A DNA stretch of 64,000 nt from Membranipora membranacea (lineage: Eukaryota > Bryozoa > Gymnolaemata > Cheilostomatida > Membraniporidae). Positions 17,082 to 31,117 of the stretch are shown piece after piece. Made by a program: the position numbers and the translations under genes. Every line of letters starts with the position of its first letter. Position 1 is the first letter of the stretch. The stretch covers positions 26,338,025-26,402,024 of the forward strand of contig OU612070.1 in NCBI GenBank assembly GCA_914767715.1, read 5' to 3'. Below the pieces are notes generated by a model. The model saw only the letters and a list, made by a program, of their open reading frames with translations, made no database searches and was not told the DNA's origin.

Positions 17082-20000
17082 TCAGGATTTACTGGATGTT
17101 TTATGGGGTGTTGAATGTCGCCGCCCGGCCACAGTTCCGTTACCGGCCGGTCTATAAGATCCAGACATAGCAGAGCTATCTCTGTAGTTACCATCATATG
17201 ATACATCTTGGTCATTAAACGCGGGCTGGGTCTGTCGCCCACCCGGCTCATTTATATACATAGCCTTAACCTCCTCGATATCATCAGCTTCTTCATCAGC
17301 TAGATGTGTCCTGTAGGAGTTAGGACCTAAGGCTCTATTATAAGCGTCTATTCTACCCTGTAGATCACCATCAGCCTGAGTACCAGACACGGGTGGGGAC
17401 GGTGGAGAGTTTGGTTTGAGGGAGGTCAGAGTACCATCATTACTACTCACTACCTCAGATATTCTAACCTGTCGCTGCCGAGAACTCGGTCTACTTCCTG
17501 ATGTGAGGAATACTGACTCTTTGTGCTGCAGTGCGTCCAGAGAGGCGGTGTGTGACGTCGCGCTATCGCGTAATTCCTGTTTCAATGAGCTGACAGCACC
17601 CTGCAACCTATGACAGAAAAAAAATGAGTCATAAAACATTACATACAATAATTATTACAAGATGAAACAAAATTGCAATCAGTGATATGAACTGAGGTAA
17701 AAAGGAAATCATTAATTAAGGACTTTAGTATGAAAACTCAGGCCAAAACTATAGCATGAGTTCTTTAGCCTGTACAACAGCTAGCAAAGCAACAAAATAG
17801 CAACTCAAATAAAATCATTACACAGGGAGTCATGGGAAGGAAAACAAACTTTGGTGAGAAGCATGCAAAATCAAATAACAGCACATCACTCGCCATATGC
17901 CATACCCTCGCTAATTAACGCCATTCAATGCTGGCTACCACGTTTGGTACTGGTGGACTTGGGCTGTGGAATTTTAGTGCCACCCTTTTTCTTTAATTGC
18001 CTATGAATTATTGATAAGTACGAAATTGAAACATTAAAAATGTGTCAGGATTTCAATTAGTGATAACAATTCATTTAGCTTAATTACTTATTGATCTATT
18101 CAGTCAAGTTTTCAAACAAGTTACTGGGTGTTTGGGCCGAGTTAACAAACTTAAAATGCCTAGATAAAATCAACTACCTCATCATTACATACATTAGGGT
18201 GGCTGGTTATTGTTATTGGCTAATCTTAATTAGTAATACTATGTCCTTATCTCAAGGAAGGGGAGAGAGAACGTAACCCAATAGGATGTGGTGTGAGATT
18301 TAACACAAGTACAGTACATTACATCAGGCGAATATTTGTTCAAGCTGCAGTATACAATTAATATAAAACATACTATACACTACATAAAGCCTACGAGCTG
18401 CTACATAGCAAAATGAAGGATTTTTCTCAATTAATCATTGCTGCTAACTTTGGGAGATTGATAAACAAAGCAGCTGACTGTGTATACAAAAGAGGGGGAG
18501 ACAATAGTAAGGGTCACATTCTCATGTTCTCCATTAAAATATCCAGTAGTCTATATTACCCATAGACTTAATATAGTATATTGAGTCCATGATATTACCT
18601 CTGATATCGATCGAGTATCCGCGATCTCTCTACTACATCATCGTAAGCTTTGTGTTCTTCCACGTGTAAACTCAGCTCTGTTATTTTATCCTACAATAAG
18701 AATGAATGAAACATACATATGTGTGTCAGGCTGGGGTGGTCAACCTTGAGTCTGTATACATAGACGCTTAACTAGGTGTGAAGCTGTCAACAGGGTTAAT
18801 GTTATTGTCAGCACCTGGTTATTATTGTGTGTATATATCAGGTATTGTTCTGACTGATGCTGATGTGATGTTTGCATCACTTCTTAACTAAGGTCTGGTT
18901 TGGGTGCATGTTTGTTATCATTGCTGGTGTAAAATATCAAGTCTGCTGTTTTGTTGTTGATGAAGCACTCTAAGTAATGTTGTTGACCTCAAACTACGGA
19001 AAGAGCTTTATCTTGTTTTTGTTTGAGATTTCAAAATCTTTTAATCAACTCTGAAATTTACACGCTCTCTGATCAGGAAAACACTGTTTCGAAACGTAGA
19101 GAATTATCATGCAGTATCTAAGTGGTATAAGATATGGTGACAATGTTTTTCTTTGTACAAGTGGTGAGTTGGATAAACAAGCGGGCGGAAGTAATCAGTA
19201 AACGATATCAGGATCTCTTACCACACTGACATCGAGACTACGCTACCAACATGTTAGATTCAATTTAGCATGAGTACCAACATGTTCCTGTCACTAATAA
19301 ATGTAATTGACCTCGGGTCGTCACACCGACTTCCTTCTGATGGTACTCGAGCTAAGTGAATTGATTCACTCTCTATCAATCAGAGATTTTCATGCAAAAG
19401 TATATCATGTGATCAATGTGTATCCAATGTGAGGGAGTTCATTTGTGTATCTTACCTCGAGTTTATTAACCTCGTCCTCTTTAAATATGACATCATCTAC
19501 TAACTCTCTGTGTTTATCGCTCATCTCGTCCATCGTCTCTTGTTGTCTCTTAATCTCAGCTATCAGCTCCGACTTCTCACTCGTCTCCTTAGAGAGCCTC
19601 ATATTCATATCCTGTCTCAGCTGTCTCTCTGTCTCCTGACATTGCCTCATATATCGACGTAACCACGAGGTTCTAGACTGTAATAATAAGTCAAAGACAT
19701 ACTAGAGATACTATAATCAAAATATGCATACTCTTATAATCTGTATATTCTTCACAATACTATCGAAATCTAATTAGAAATAGAATTTTCTCAGCTCAAC
19801 ACACAATAATAATATAATCATATAATGAGGGTCAGGGTGTTTAAAATAGGAATGGGCAACAAAAGACTGGTTGATGTTGCTGCAGTGTATATATATGAAA
19901 CTTTTCTCCTAGCCTGCTGCCTTTTCACGGCAAATGTACATATGCACTTAAGAACAAACAGGACTTATACATACAGTAATATCAGTAAGTAGATCCGATC

Positions 20001-23000
20001 CCCCACTACCGGCGGCTGTATCAGAATATTTATGTTCTGAAGTTGTCTCCCCTGTCTCCACTAGTACATCCAGCTCCGTACGCACAGTCTGAGATAACAT
20101 GACGTGCTGCTGCTCTAACTTAACCAGCTTCTGATGTGTGATCGTAAGCTCAGAGTCTAACTCTCTACACCTGCAAGAGAAGGACGACAAAATTATTTTT
20201 AATATGATACTTCTATTTCATTACAATAATGTAATGTTTTGCGAATTGTGCAGAAAAAATAGGCATAGGAAAAAAGAAAACCTTGAGAATGAAGGAAAGT
20301 TAAAATGGAGATAGGTCATTTATATAACTAAGAGAGATAAAATATAAAATATGAGAGACAAAATAATTGTTTCACAACCGCTTGCAGTATACTGGTTTGC
20401 TCAGAGTATCAATTGAGGGTGAGATGATCTGTAGGCACCGCAGAGAACTATGAATTCAACGACTATTTAAACATAATGAAGAAGCGAGCGATGCAGTTAA
20501 GAACGTTGATCATATGAATTAGAAGTTGTCTCCTTAATGTCAAAGAGTGGACAATTCAGATACAATATAAATATCCAACGGTTAAGGGTGGATGTGGATA
20601 TTAAAGCAGACATGTTGCTATAAAAGCCTACCTGGTATCATACTGGTCACATTTCTCTCCCATGTTATTTGATTGTTCCTTCAGCCGTTTAGTTTGTATT
20701 TTGTATGAAGTGAAATCTTCTTCCAGCCTATAATCAAGAAAGAAAAAAAGGTAGTTATGTTATGGTGATAATCTAATGGAAAACAAAAGACAGTACAATA
20801 TGAACCAGAGAAATATTCAAGGTTCAAAATTTTCATTTCTATTCAGGGGAGAGCCAGTCACAAAATAAGCTATTGAATTGAGTTCTTCTTATACCATCAT
20901 CCTTCAATAACGGATAACAAGACAACATGAATATGTGCTCTGACGCAATGATTGTTGTGTCTAACAGGGATAAAACAGCAGCAGATATGAATCACTGCTG
21001 TATGCACAGCACAGATATACGAGTATACATACTGCCTGTATTTCTGTTCCATCCTCACATATTCATCATTCTGATGCTTAGCCTGCCTTTTAACGCTCTG
21101 TACAGATACTCTGGCCTCTTCCAAGTCAACCTATCAATACAAAAAAGAAGAGATCTCCAGTATTGGTTTTCACAATGGCTGATTTTTTCACACCACCAGC
21201 TCCCAGTTCACACTTTTTCAGTCCCTTATCATCATGAGAATATACTGATGTTTGAGGGCAAATGACGCTAGGAGCTGCTATGCTTAATCTTTCCAGAGGG
21301 GTCTTTCAAAATCATCGCTCACTTGGTCTTTTACTTAGCCAAATTTGTTCCCAAATCGTTCACTAAGAGTGTATATATCAAGTTCTATCACGGAGTGAGT
21401 AATTTGCGAGCGAGACTTTAGTGAGTGAGTGATCAGATAACGATGTTGGCTGTTTTTAATCAAAAGACTCCCTGATTCATTGTCAGAAGTTCAGGAATGA
21501 CCAGCCATTGATGCATAATTCATAAAGATACATGCTCCTTGAAATAGTCCACAGAGAAGCCGAGTGGTGACTTTGTATTTGCTATGAGCATCTTACCCTC
21601 ATACTCTCGATATCAGCCTCTTTATCAGCTTGTATATGTTTAAACTTTCTGTGATATTCCTCTCCAGTCTTCAGTTCTCGGCTCTGAGTAATGGATACAT
21701 TAAAGTCATCACGCATACGATGCACAAAATGTTAAGGGAACATCGACCCACGCAACGTTACAACCATGATGCTATTGAGCAACATGCTGTCAACATGTGG
21801 GTTCATAAAGCCAGTAATTCTCAAAGATGATTATAGCCAATCCAGAAAGCTTAGATCATGGATCCTTGATTTTTGACACGATTTTTCACACCAGTTGGAT
21901 AACAAATCATACTGCAGCGTAACAGCGGTGCACTGTTCTCTGAGCACTATTTTGTGTATTATCATACACTATTGTCATACCTTGACTTCCGAGATTTCCT
22001 TCTTCAGTCTGTCGACCCTAGTTAGAAGTTCGTTCGCCGTCCTCTCGTGATTCTCTTGCTGTTTGTTGAGCTGAGCGTGTATTTGTTCTAATTCTCTTTT
22101 ACACGCAGACTCTGAGGCCTCCGTGGTGAGCAGACGGGTCTCCAGGTCCTGAATATTAGAGTCTCTATCCACTATGGTCTGTGTGCGGCGTGCTAACTCA
22201 GACTGTATATGAGCGTGATCAGACTAAAATAAAAAGAACTTATAAAAGGATCGATTGCTGATCAAACTAACAATCCCATAATGATAAGAGTAAACATGAC
22301 TTGCAGCAACTAGAAAGGGGATACCCATGCCATCATTAGTTCTTTTCACAGAGAATCCAGAATAAAGTTGAAACTGTCTGCCCTGCTAGTATTGATAATG
22401 GGGCAAAATTTTCAGGGATACAGAACAATAAAAAGCGTATAATAACAAAGCAGCCTCTGTTTTACAGGTTCATCTGCCGTGCATAAAAATGCAAGTCATA
22501 GGGTATATTCAGGGTAATGCAGTGAATCACATAGTATATACTATGGTGGTATTTTATCTGTACATGCAGTGATCATACCTTGAGTTCTCGATGTTCTTGC
22601 TCAACTGTATCTAGTTGATTCTTGGCTCCTGATAATTTATCGGCGAGCTGAGCAGATTCCGCCTCATAATTAATAAACTGATCGTTCATCTTACGCACAT
22701 CTCTCTCATACTGTAAAAATATTGATAGGAAGCTTACTTCCTCTGATAGAGGTGAAAAAAATTGTCAACAACAAGGCATCACATTCCGCTTAGAGTAATT
22801 TGCCTGGTTAGTGTTAAAAGTAGGAGAAGTCAAAGTTTAGCGCACTACTTTCCTATACTGGGTAAAAAGATGAAGTGGGGACAACTCTCTCCGATGTTCT
22901 TGATGTTTAGAAGTGGAAATGCAATCAGGGTCTCCACTAATTATACACCTGCCTGAATTCTCACTTATACTGACAATAACCTACACTCATAAACGTATAA

Positions 23001-26000
23001 ATACACTTTATATGTTTATGCCTACACTATATTAGCAAGTGGGGTAAATGAGACGGTTCACTGAAACTACAGCCAAAAGGACATTCACAATTCGCAAATC
23101 AGTAGTTGCTATGCCTTGTCAATGCAATATGTGGGGATCACAGACGAAAAAATATTTTTTGGCATTTCTGATTCCAACGGACAAAACAGAGAGCAAGGAG
23201 AGGTTCAGCGAGGGCTTGTTCGTCTATCAGTACCATTTAAAACCCAACCTGACATGTACAATACACCTGCGAGTGTGAACAGTTATATCTAAATAAACCA
23301 TATAAGCAGATACAATACCATTGGGATGTCTATCTCAAACTATAAATAACAACAAACAGCCACAAAGTAACATGAGGGCAGAATTATAATCTCCATGTAT
23401 TCAGGTGTAGTTAATCTTACCCCATTAAAAGAAGTAATTAAAGACTAGTTCTGTCTTAGGAGTAACCCTGTTTGAATATTTGTTTATTTATTAACTCGAG
23501 CATCCAAAGGAGAGTCTCAACAAACCTATACAGATATATCCCTTCCTTCTAGAGTTCCTGGTCTAACTTAAAATGCTGCTTTAGGGTCATAAACAGCCTG
23601 TGGTCCGGTTTAACTGATATTCCCTCTACGTTGAGATGATAAGGTAGTTGAAAGGTATTATTCCCATTCTAGGGGAGAATATATAACTATTCAGTACTTT
23701 CTCATCTCGAATTAGAGTGAAAATCAGTTTAAACTGGCCACGGGCTGTTTATAAACCTCGACCAGTACTCCAAATTTAACTGAGAACTCTAGGATGATAT
23801 CTAAAACCTGATTCTTTCTCAATCAATTTCAACAAAACACACAACAGTTACTATGCTTCAGACATGTCCCAGTTAACTCTTTCTGTATAACCCATACCTT
23901 CTGTAGTTGTAGTGATTGTTCATGGTTAGTATGTTCCAGATCTGACTTGTTACGTCTCATATCCTTCAGTTCTAACTCCAGCTTCCTGTTAGCTTCCTCT
24001 AAGTCCTGATTACATGTGAGCATATCGGCCATATCCTTAGTCTGCCTGTCCAGCTGGTGGGATACTGAGTTGAACTGATAATAGAGAAATGTTTCCTCAC
24101 AACCGAGCATTTTTTTTAAAGTTGAGAAACTTTTGTGACAATATTGCACCAACAGCTAAATAATTGTATCACTGAGTCGAGGAGGTGAACAGTAAAAAGC
24201 TTTAAAAGATTTAGCGGAGTAAACTTAAGCTAGTTTGGGGGTGACTTATCCATGTTGCCTAGCAGCAGTAATTATCTCTAGCCTAGATGGGATTATATGA
24301 AGTGATGACATTGAATAAATGTAAGCTACTCATCAACCTCTCTATTTCCAGTCTGGGCGAAATACATTATTCCGCAAGAGTAGATAACGGATCGCAATAT
24401 CATCCTGACCGATTTATTTGATCTTAATGCATATACTAACCTGAGCTCTGAGTGAGTCGTTCTCGTTGACTAACTGATCACATCTATTAGACTGATCAGA
24501 GTTCATATCCTTATAATCATCCGACTCCTTCTGTAAGGATTTACATTTAGCCTTCCACCTGTACAAGATAATCATATTATTATCATAACTCATACCACAA
24601 ATTATTTGATAGGATAGTGTCATCCCCATGTTTTTTATCATGCACTATAGACAGTTTTCTGAGCTCTTATTTATGCCTCAATTCGGAGTTGTCCTCTCTC
24701 CAGTTTGGTACTTTTAACCCACGCCGCATAGGAAAAACCTGCTGAAAGAGGGTTATCTTGAAAACCGCTTATGCTAGGATAAAAATAATTTTTGATTCAG
24801 AGTCCGCACCATTGAAAACCCTGTGACACAGGGTTTCCAAATCATTGGAGGCTTGAATGTTGATTTATCTTAATTTTAGTGATGAAACTTGTGAAAAATT
24901 CTGCCAAATTGTCCGCAAAACAGGCAGAAAATGCTATAATCGACTATCCAAATACTAAATTTATTTCCCAAACTATGCCCATATGAGTTTTCAATGTTGC
25001 AGATTCTGAATCAAAAATCATTTTTATCCTTTTAAAAGCGGTTTTTAAGATAACCCTCTTTTCAGCGTGTTTTTCCTATGCGGCGTGGGTTAGAAGTACC
25101 AAACTGGAGAGAGGACAACTCCAAATTGAGGCCTAAATCAGAGCTCAGAAAACTGTCTATTGTATACGAACAACATTGCTAATCTGAATACTGCCACTAT
25201 AAAGATTTCCAGCTTTTCCTTTTGAACTTCTAACACCCATACTCATTATGAACAGTGAAAGCAATGTTCTGACATGGGCACACAGAGCCTAAATACATGG
25301 ACACCTATGGATACATATTATGGACACACTCACAGTTTTACTACTTCAGTAGCTTTACTCTTGATCTCATCTTTCCTCCTCTCTGACGCGTTGAGATCTG
25401 CTGTCAGGCTGCCGACGTCCTGAGTCAGTCTGTGTTTGTCCTGCTCTAGGTCCCTGAGATTATTCCTAATTTGTTCAAAATCTGTCTGAAGCTGAAACAA
25501 GTGATACAGGCTAAAACATACATATATATGAGGCCATCATACCATCAGCTACCTTGCTAGTCATAGCTATACCTAACCTGTCATGACAAAACTTGTCAAG
25601 ACAGGCCAGACTACACCAAGACGATACATGAAGCCATCTTCTAAGATATAACAAAGAGAAAAATAGACTTCTCTTACCCTTGCATTGTCACCCTCTAATC
25701 TTGTTCTGTGAGATGTGAGCTCAGTTACTTCAGCTAGTAGTGTACTTGTGTTCTGTTCTTTGTTCCGTATATCCTTCGTCAATGTCTTAAATGGATGGAT
25801 AGAGAAATGTGTGGGTTAAAACATATATATATGCATTTCACCCCAACTTGTTCTATTTATGCTTCATCCCGCAATAAATTGAAACACCAACATACCGAAA
25901 ATCACAGCGGTCAAGAAAAATAACCGGTAGATTGTGTTGAGTTGTCTGTTCATGTTCGGATTTGCTTCAATAACAACAACAAACCTGAAAAGAAAACTCC

Positions 26001-29000
26001 AAATTTTTAGACTGGATCCAGTCTAGTGGTGACTTGTAAATGTCAAAAATATTTTTTCTAAAACACTGCAATTCACTTACAACTCTAGTGACTTTGAAGT
26101 GAAGGTTTAACAGGTAGAAGCGTGGGGTGGTCTGATTAATCCTAGCCAAGAATTGCTCAAGTTTTAATATACTAAAATCCTTTACTACCACCATCCTACA
26201 TATATCCGATATAATAAGTGAGCTGCTCACCTCTATATGTTCTGTTAGTTGTACTCGCTGTTTCTCACTTTTCTGTAATTCTCTCCTCATAACCTCCACT
26301 TCCTCTCTAGATATTGTGTGACTTAACTGTACTCTCAGGTCCTGTATCTCCATCTACATAAATACACAGAGAGATAGTATATCATACGGAAATAAGAAGA
26401 AATTACTGATACCTTTCTCTAGACATTTAGTCTTCATGCGATACATTTTTGGTTCAACATGGGTTTTAAATTATTTGTTGTAGGCTTCATTCTTAATTAG
26501 CTCAGGGTCCGATTCACGCATACAATCTATGGAGTTGGCCGGAATATTGTCCAATAATATTGTTTGGAAAACGTATGAAGTGAATTAAAACAAGAAGTTA
26601 AATATATGAGGAATCATATAGTGATGACTATAAAAGCTGGAAATGGTACAAAGGCAATAATTGCACTGCTTGTCCACAGAGATGACAAAAATGGATCTTG
26701 ACTTGCTGTCTCTGATGATATAACCTTATTACCTGCAGTCTCTGATTCTCATCTTCTGATGAACGTGAGATTTCTCGTTGCTTCTTTCTGCACTTCTTCT
26801 CAGAATCTCTGTACTCTTCAGCTAGCCTAAGAGCTCTGTGTCTCTCATCATCCACCTCTCGTAACTTATTCCTTAGGTCCTCAAGCTAAGCCACAATAAA
26901 AACCCATTATGAGCATAATCAACAACATGTCAATCTCTGAACTCTTTCGAAAAAGCATCAGGTCAATCAAATGCTTGATTTTTAAAATGTTACAGCGAAC
27001 TTCAATGCTTATGGGAGTTCCACAGGAATATGAGCCATACCTGTAGTCCGAGAGCACGGCGGGATCCCTCACTCTGATCGTGTTTCTGCTTCACCAGCTC
27101 CATCTCATTCTGTACCCTCCTCTTATCTGTCTCTAACTCAGATATCCTGTCCCGCTGTAACGACAAGTCTACCTGAGACTGCTGAGAGGGGAGAGGCGCT
27201 GCTAGGTTAGTCTGAGAAGCTCTTAGTGCCTGCAAACAAAGTCACACAATGTTATCAATACAGGCTGCACACAATACATGCATGCCCAACATAAAAAATT
27301 CCATCAAATTGCCAATTTTGAACTTGTCTTTTCAGTGGCTAGATTGTGCAGAGAAAACACAACTCCTCAAAAACAATTCCAAGGAAGTGATTCCCTGATC
27401 ACAAAGATTGAGGTGATAGAGTGGGTATTCAATCCAATCAGTTGTTATTGCACCATGACAACTATACTTTTAAAAGTTTTCGTACATATAATGAAGTAAT
27501 AGTTGTTCTATTTACATACCTCAGTAAGTGATCGGGACAGACTAGCCTGAGTTATAGGAGCTGATCCTATACCTGCTGTACCAGTATCAGACTTTGCCTG
27601 CTGTTTACTCTCTATCCGAGTAGCTATACTCTCTAACTTCCGCTCTAATCTTCTCTCCACCTGTATCATTAATCATGAGAATAGAAGATCTGGCATTTTC
27701 ATAAGAGATTTAGGCAAACGGGTATGAGAAACAGTCATAAAAGCATATTTATTCATAGACATTCAAATGAACCAACAGGTCCTCGCGCTCCTACTTGATT
27801 GAGCTTACCGTACATCGACTGAGTACTATTTGTCACAAGTGAGATTTGCATCCTTTTGTAACTTACATTAACTGGTATCTGTACGCATTTATAACTTACA
27901 TTATCTAGATGTGAGACCTGCTGACGAGGTGAGACCTGCTGACGAGGTGGGTGACTAGCAGCAGCGAATGATGAGGCCAGATCATGTATACTTCTTTCAT
28001 GCTCTCTCTCATGTCTACAAGTAACAGACAATAAATGTCTCAGGGTAGCCTTGTTCACGCGGCCACGGGCCCGTGGCCGCGTGAACAAGGCTAGTCTCAG
28101 GGTATTTAATAATATCAATGTCTAATGACATATTAAATAAGGTTTGATTGTTTGGTAATGAAATACTTCGCAGCTAATATTGCTGAAGATTGTTGAATGC
28201 TGGGTAGCAGCATTACGTCATCTGTCACCAAATTTACTCAAAGAGTGGTGGTAAGGAAAAACAACAAGCTCTGCAAAGCATTGATATCATTACGTTCAGG
28301 AATTGGTCCAATACAGATAATGGGAAAACATCGCACAGTCAGTAACCCAGAATGGTATGACACTGTAAGTAGCTGAGACTGAGAATGATATCAGACCTGT
28401 ATCTGTTTCTGATCTCTCTCTCCAGCTCTGATTCCAGCCTCTCATGATCAGCGCTGAGATCTCTAACTGACTGATGTAATCCGTGGATGTGACCTGTATC
28501 CACCCTTACATCCTCTCTGAACCTGACAGCAGATCTCGGTCTACGTCTGTGAGAGGAGTCAGCACCTTGTCGCCGAGAGGATCTGTGTTCGACATCGCTG
28601 CCGTACTACAATTATAAAGTGCATAAAAGGATATGTGGTGCACGAATTTGGAGTTATTGCTCTTCGGTGAGATGAGAAAAATCGTGAATGATATCCTTCC
28701 TAAATGTGGTATGTGTAGAATGAAATTTGTGAATATCATAATTGTGTTAAGTCTTTTTAATTGAGATCACCTTTGGAAGTACAAGCTCAGTGAAGGTAAA
28801 CATCGGGGATCAATAAGGATCTACCGCAGTGATGCAAACAACAATTTCAAACAACATTTTACACATCTCAGCTAAGCTTGTGGGAACTACCACACAAAAA
28901 AACACTGTTAATGTGAACAAAGTGGTCAATTTATGAAAATACCAAGTACTGATACAGTTCAACTTTTTAGAAGCAGCTATTATTTCTTGTGTCAGAGAAA

Positions 29001-31117
29001 TGCTGTGTGATTTAGATATAATTGAGCTTTGGCAGAAAAAAGGTGCCCAGGTATTTAAAAGCATTCAAGATTGATTTGAGTATATCATGTAACAATATAA
29101 ATTGCATATCCAAGGAGGGGTGATATCTGATAATTATTATGTGATGGGTTAGAGATGTTACGCTAGTTACCTCTTGTTATCGGGCTAAGAACCAGTCCTC
29201 TACATTGTCAACATATTATAATGAGCAACAACCCAACAATTACATTAACTGTTGTTTTTGGAACCTCAGTTACACCAAGGGTGATGACTAGCTTAGAAGT
29301 TGATAACCAATTTTTAATAAAAAAATTAGTATGACATAAAAGATGTTACAATGAAGCCTGGTCCACCACGCAACATACATTTGTTTCCATTCCTAACAGA
29401 CAACATATATATATGATCTATTATCGAATCTTTCTTGGTTGACGCCGGTAGTTTAGTCATGTGACACAATGATGTCATATAAAACACACCATATGACATG
29501 AGCTTACCTGATAATCCCTGAGAGGAGAGGTAGTTCTGTAAGTCCTTCTACTGCGATCTAAAACACAACAAATAACAACGAAGTGAACTATGTGATTGTA
29601 TATATGTAGTGGGTGAGAACATGACCTAACCAACACATTAACGAAACCATACATAATATACATGGGTTTAATAAAATTACATACAATACTGTCCGGACAA
29701 TATAATCAATTCATTTCATGAAATTAACTTTAACCACATTAAACAGAGTTTCTAAATTATAGACTAGCCAGTAATCACGGTGGCCATTTGCCCCTTATTT
29801 AACTCTGGCTAATGCTCCATCTAGTGTTAGGCCTGCGACCTTGTCAATTATCAGGTATCCAGCTGAGATTGCATTCTATAGGTACCCCAGAAAATATTTA
29901 TGCCCTCATGTACAATTATGAAATGCTGGTAGAGCCTGACCTGAAGATCTTATTGACTCATACTACAGATCAACCAGTGATAAATACAAGTACCATTCTA
30001 ATTACTTTGCTAACTATTAACTGAACAGGATATGAGGGCAGAAATACCAACAGGTACAGTAACTGATACTAGAAGTAACAGCTGACTGAGTTGGTGTCAA
30101 GTCAAATGGTTTTTATGACTCATGACTACGATCTCATTTCAGTGATGTATGAGCGAAAGTGCGCAGCACACAATACTCACCTCTACCGCCTTGATCCAGA
30201 TCAGAACTGTGAAGTGAGGATGCACTGGAGCGCCTCGATCGTCTCCCTGAAGAGTCTTTGCTAATCTTCTCACGCAACTGAAGTGATAATATTCAAAGAT
30301 GTCAACTGACAGTATTTGATAACATTGTTATAATTATGAAGAGGCGCATCAAAATAATAAATAGCCTAATGGATCTTAATATGTGCCCAAAGAGAAATGC
30401 CATAATGTGCAGGGATTAAAACGAGTACGAGTGACCACAAACACTAACCCTGTTGATAGACGATGCCTGGTTTCTGGCTATAGAGTTATATTCGCCCAAC
30501 ATTCTATCTACATCCTCTAAAGTATCTGCTGTGTCCTACAATTACCAAATATCAGTCTCAGATGAGATTCGTAGACGAGATAATAAATTTAGTCGGAGTA
30601 TTACTGAGACATCATAGAGATTCATACTGATGTACTGCTGTCTAAGGTAGTCATATTGAGAACTTAAACTACTGCTGCCACACAGGCAAATGACTGTGCT
30701 CATAGGTTGGAATTAATTATCTAGTGCACATTGTGACCTTCTTACTAGTAAACAAAAACGACATCCTCAAGTACTGCGTTCATTTCATACCCTGAGTTAT
30801 ACAGAATTTAATAATCACACATTATTGCCTGAGTGGTAGCAGTAGTTTGAGTCTGGCCCTCCATCATAGTCAGCCAGCTATTCAGCCCTGTCATTCAAGT
30901 AAGAAGCATTAGTATTACACCTTTGCATTTATGACTTCTAACCACAGAAATGTACCTTGAGACTGCTAGAGAGCTTTCTCGCTTTAGTACCAGAGTGACG
31001 TCCGGATGATTTAGTAGCAGCTGAAGGTGGTAAGTAGCTACTGAGAGAATTCTTCTCACTGCTGCCGCTACCAGAGCTTGCTTGAGATGTGACACTTGTG
31101 TCTGAGTCAGCCATCAT
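17082..31117 (-). CDS. CEP128: centrosomal protein CEP128 orthologue (23 coding exons, 1192 aa)
   Basis: A long coiled-coil protein of mother-centriole subdistal appendages, needed there for microtubule anchoring and ciliary signalling. Exons in gene order: 31117-30956, 30535-30449, 30277-30181, 29557-29508, 28605-28397, 28014-27900, 27660-27520, 27229-27041, 26885-26733, 26353-26231, 25785-25678, 25491-25334, 24558-24441, 24074-23898, 22710-22579, 22223-21981, 21683-21597, 21130-21033, 20727-20632, 20170-19975, 19677-19456, 18690-18599, 17607-17082. All junctions are GT-AG and in phase. Family landmarks in order: DVDRMLGEYNSIARNQA, SSDLDQGG, TSPLRDY, VRF then LHQSVRDLSADHERL, VERRLER, DQSEGSRRAL, IQDLRVQLS, LWKAKCKSLQ and SWLRRYMRQC. 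Coiled coil spans about 180-1040; the last 150 residues are Ser/Pro-rich and probably disordered. Two Met codons start the frame after an in-frame TGA. Exon 6 contains a tandem PRQQVS pair. Introns carry at least four inverted-repeat insertions. A dispensable microexon could have been missed. Confidence 0.93.
18553..18599. mobile_element. 31-bp palindromic insertion with 8-bp target duplication at a CEP128 splice donor
   Basis: An imperfect palindrome at 18561-18591, beginning CATAGACTTAATATA and ending in its near complement, is flanked on both sides by ATATTACC (18553-18560 and 18592-18599). The right-hand copy supplies the last base of CEP128 exon 22 and its GTAATAT donor. The insertion therefore duplicated the 5' splice site, leaving a second unused copy 39 bp into the intron. 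It shares its arm with the elements at 37203 and 37813. Confidence 0.85.
23548..23794. mobile_element. degenerate fold-back element in a CEP128 intron
   Basis: Two inverted arms of about 85 bp, each beginning CTAGAGTTC and sharing an ATAAACAGCC(T/C)GTGG core followed by TTTAA and CTGAT, face each other across about 80 bp. Mismatches and small indels are frequent, so this is an old copy. There is no coding capacity and I can define no target duplication. Confidence 0.6.
24650..25157. mobile_element. 508-bp fold-back element with TA target duplication in CEP128 intron 12
   Basis: Arms of about 170 bp (24650-24820 and 24987-25157) are inverted copies at high identity. Outer ends are GACAGTTTTCTGAGCTC on both sides and each is flanked by TA, the target duplication typical of Tc1/mariner/pogo-type elements. 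Shared internal landmarks are ACCCACGCCGCATAGGAAAAA and its complement. The 166-bp middle has no long open frame, so it is non-autonomous. It lies between coding exons 12 and 13 of CEP128. Confidence 0.85.
28037..28102. mobile_element. 48-bp perfect palindrome with 9-bp flanking direct repeat
   Basis: Positions 28046-28093 are an exact palindrome with no loop: the left half begins TAGCCTTGTTCACGCGGCC and the right half is its complement. GTCTCAGGG flanks it on both sides (28037-28045 and 28094-28102). This is the footprint of a transposition event with an 8- or 9-bp staggered cut. It is far more G+C-rich than its surroundings. It sits 31 bp upstream of CEP128 exon 6 on the transcribed strand, within the branch-point and acceptor zone. 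Confidence 0.88.

Noticed and set aside
27901-27960. Short tandem repeat in CEP128 exon 6 as a CRISPR-like or satellite array
   Set aside because: Only two 18-bp copies encoding PRQQVS twice; it is a coding microduplication.
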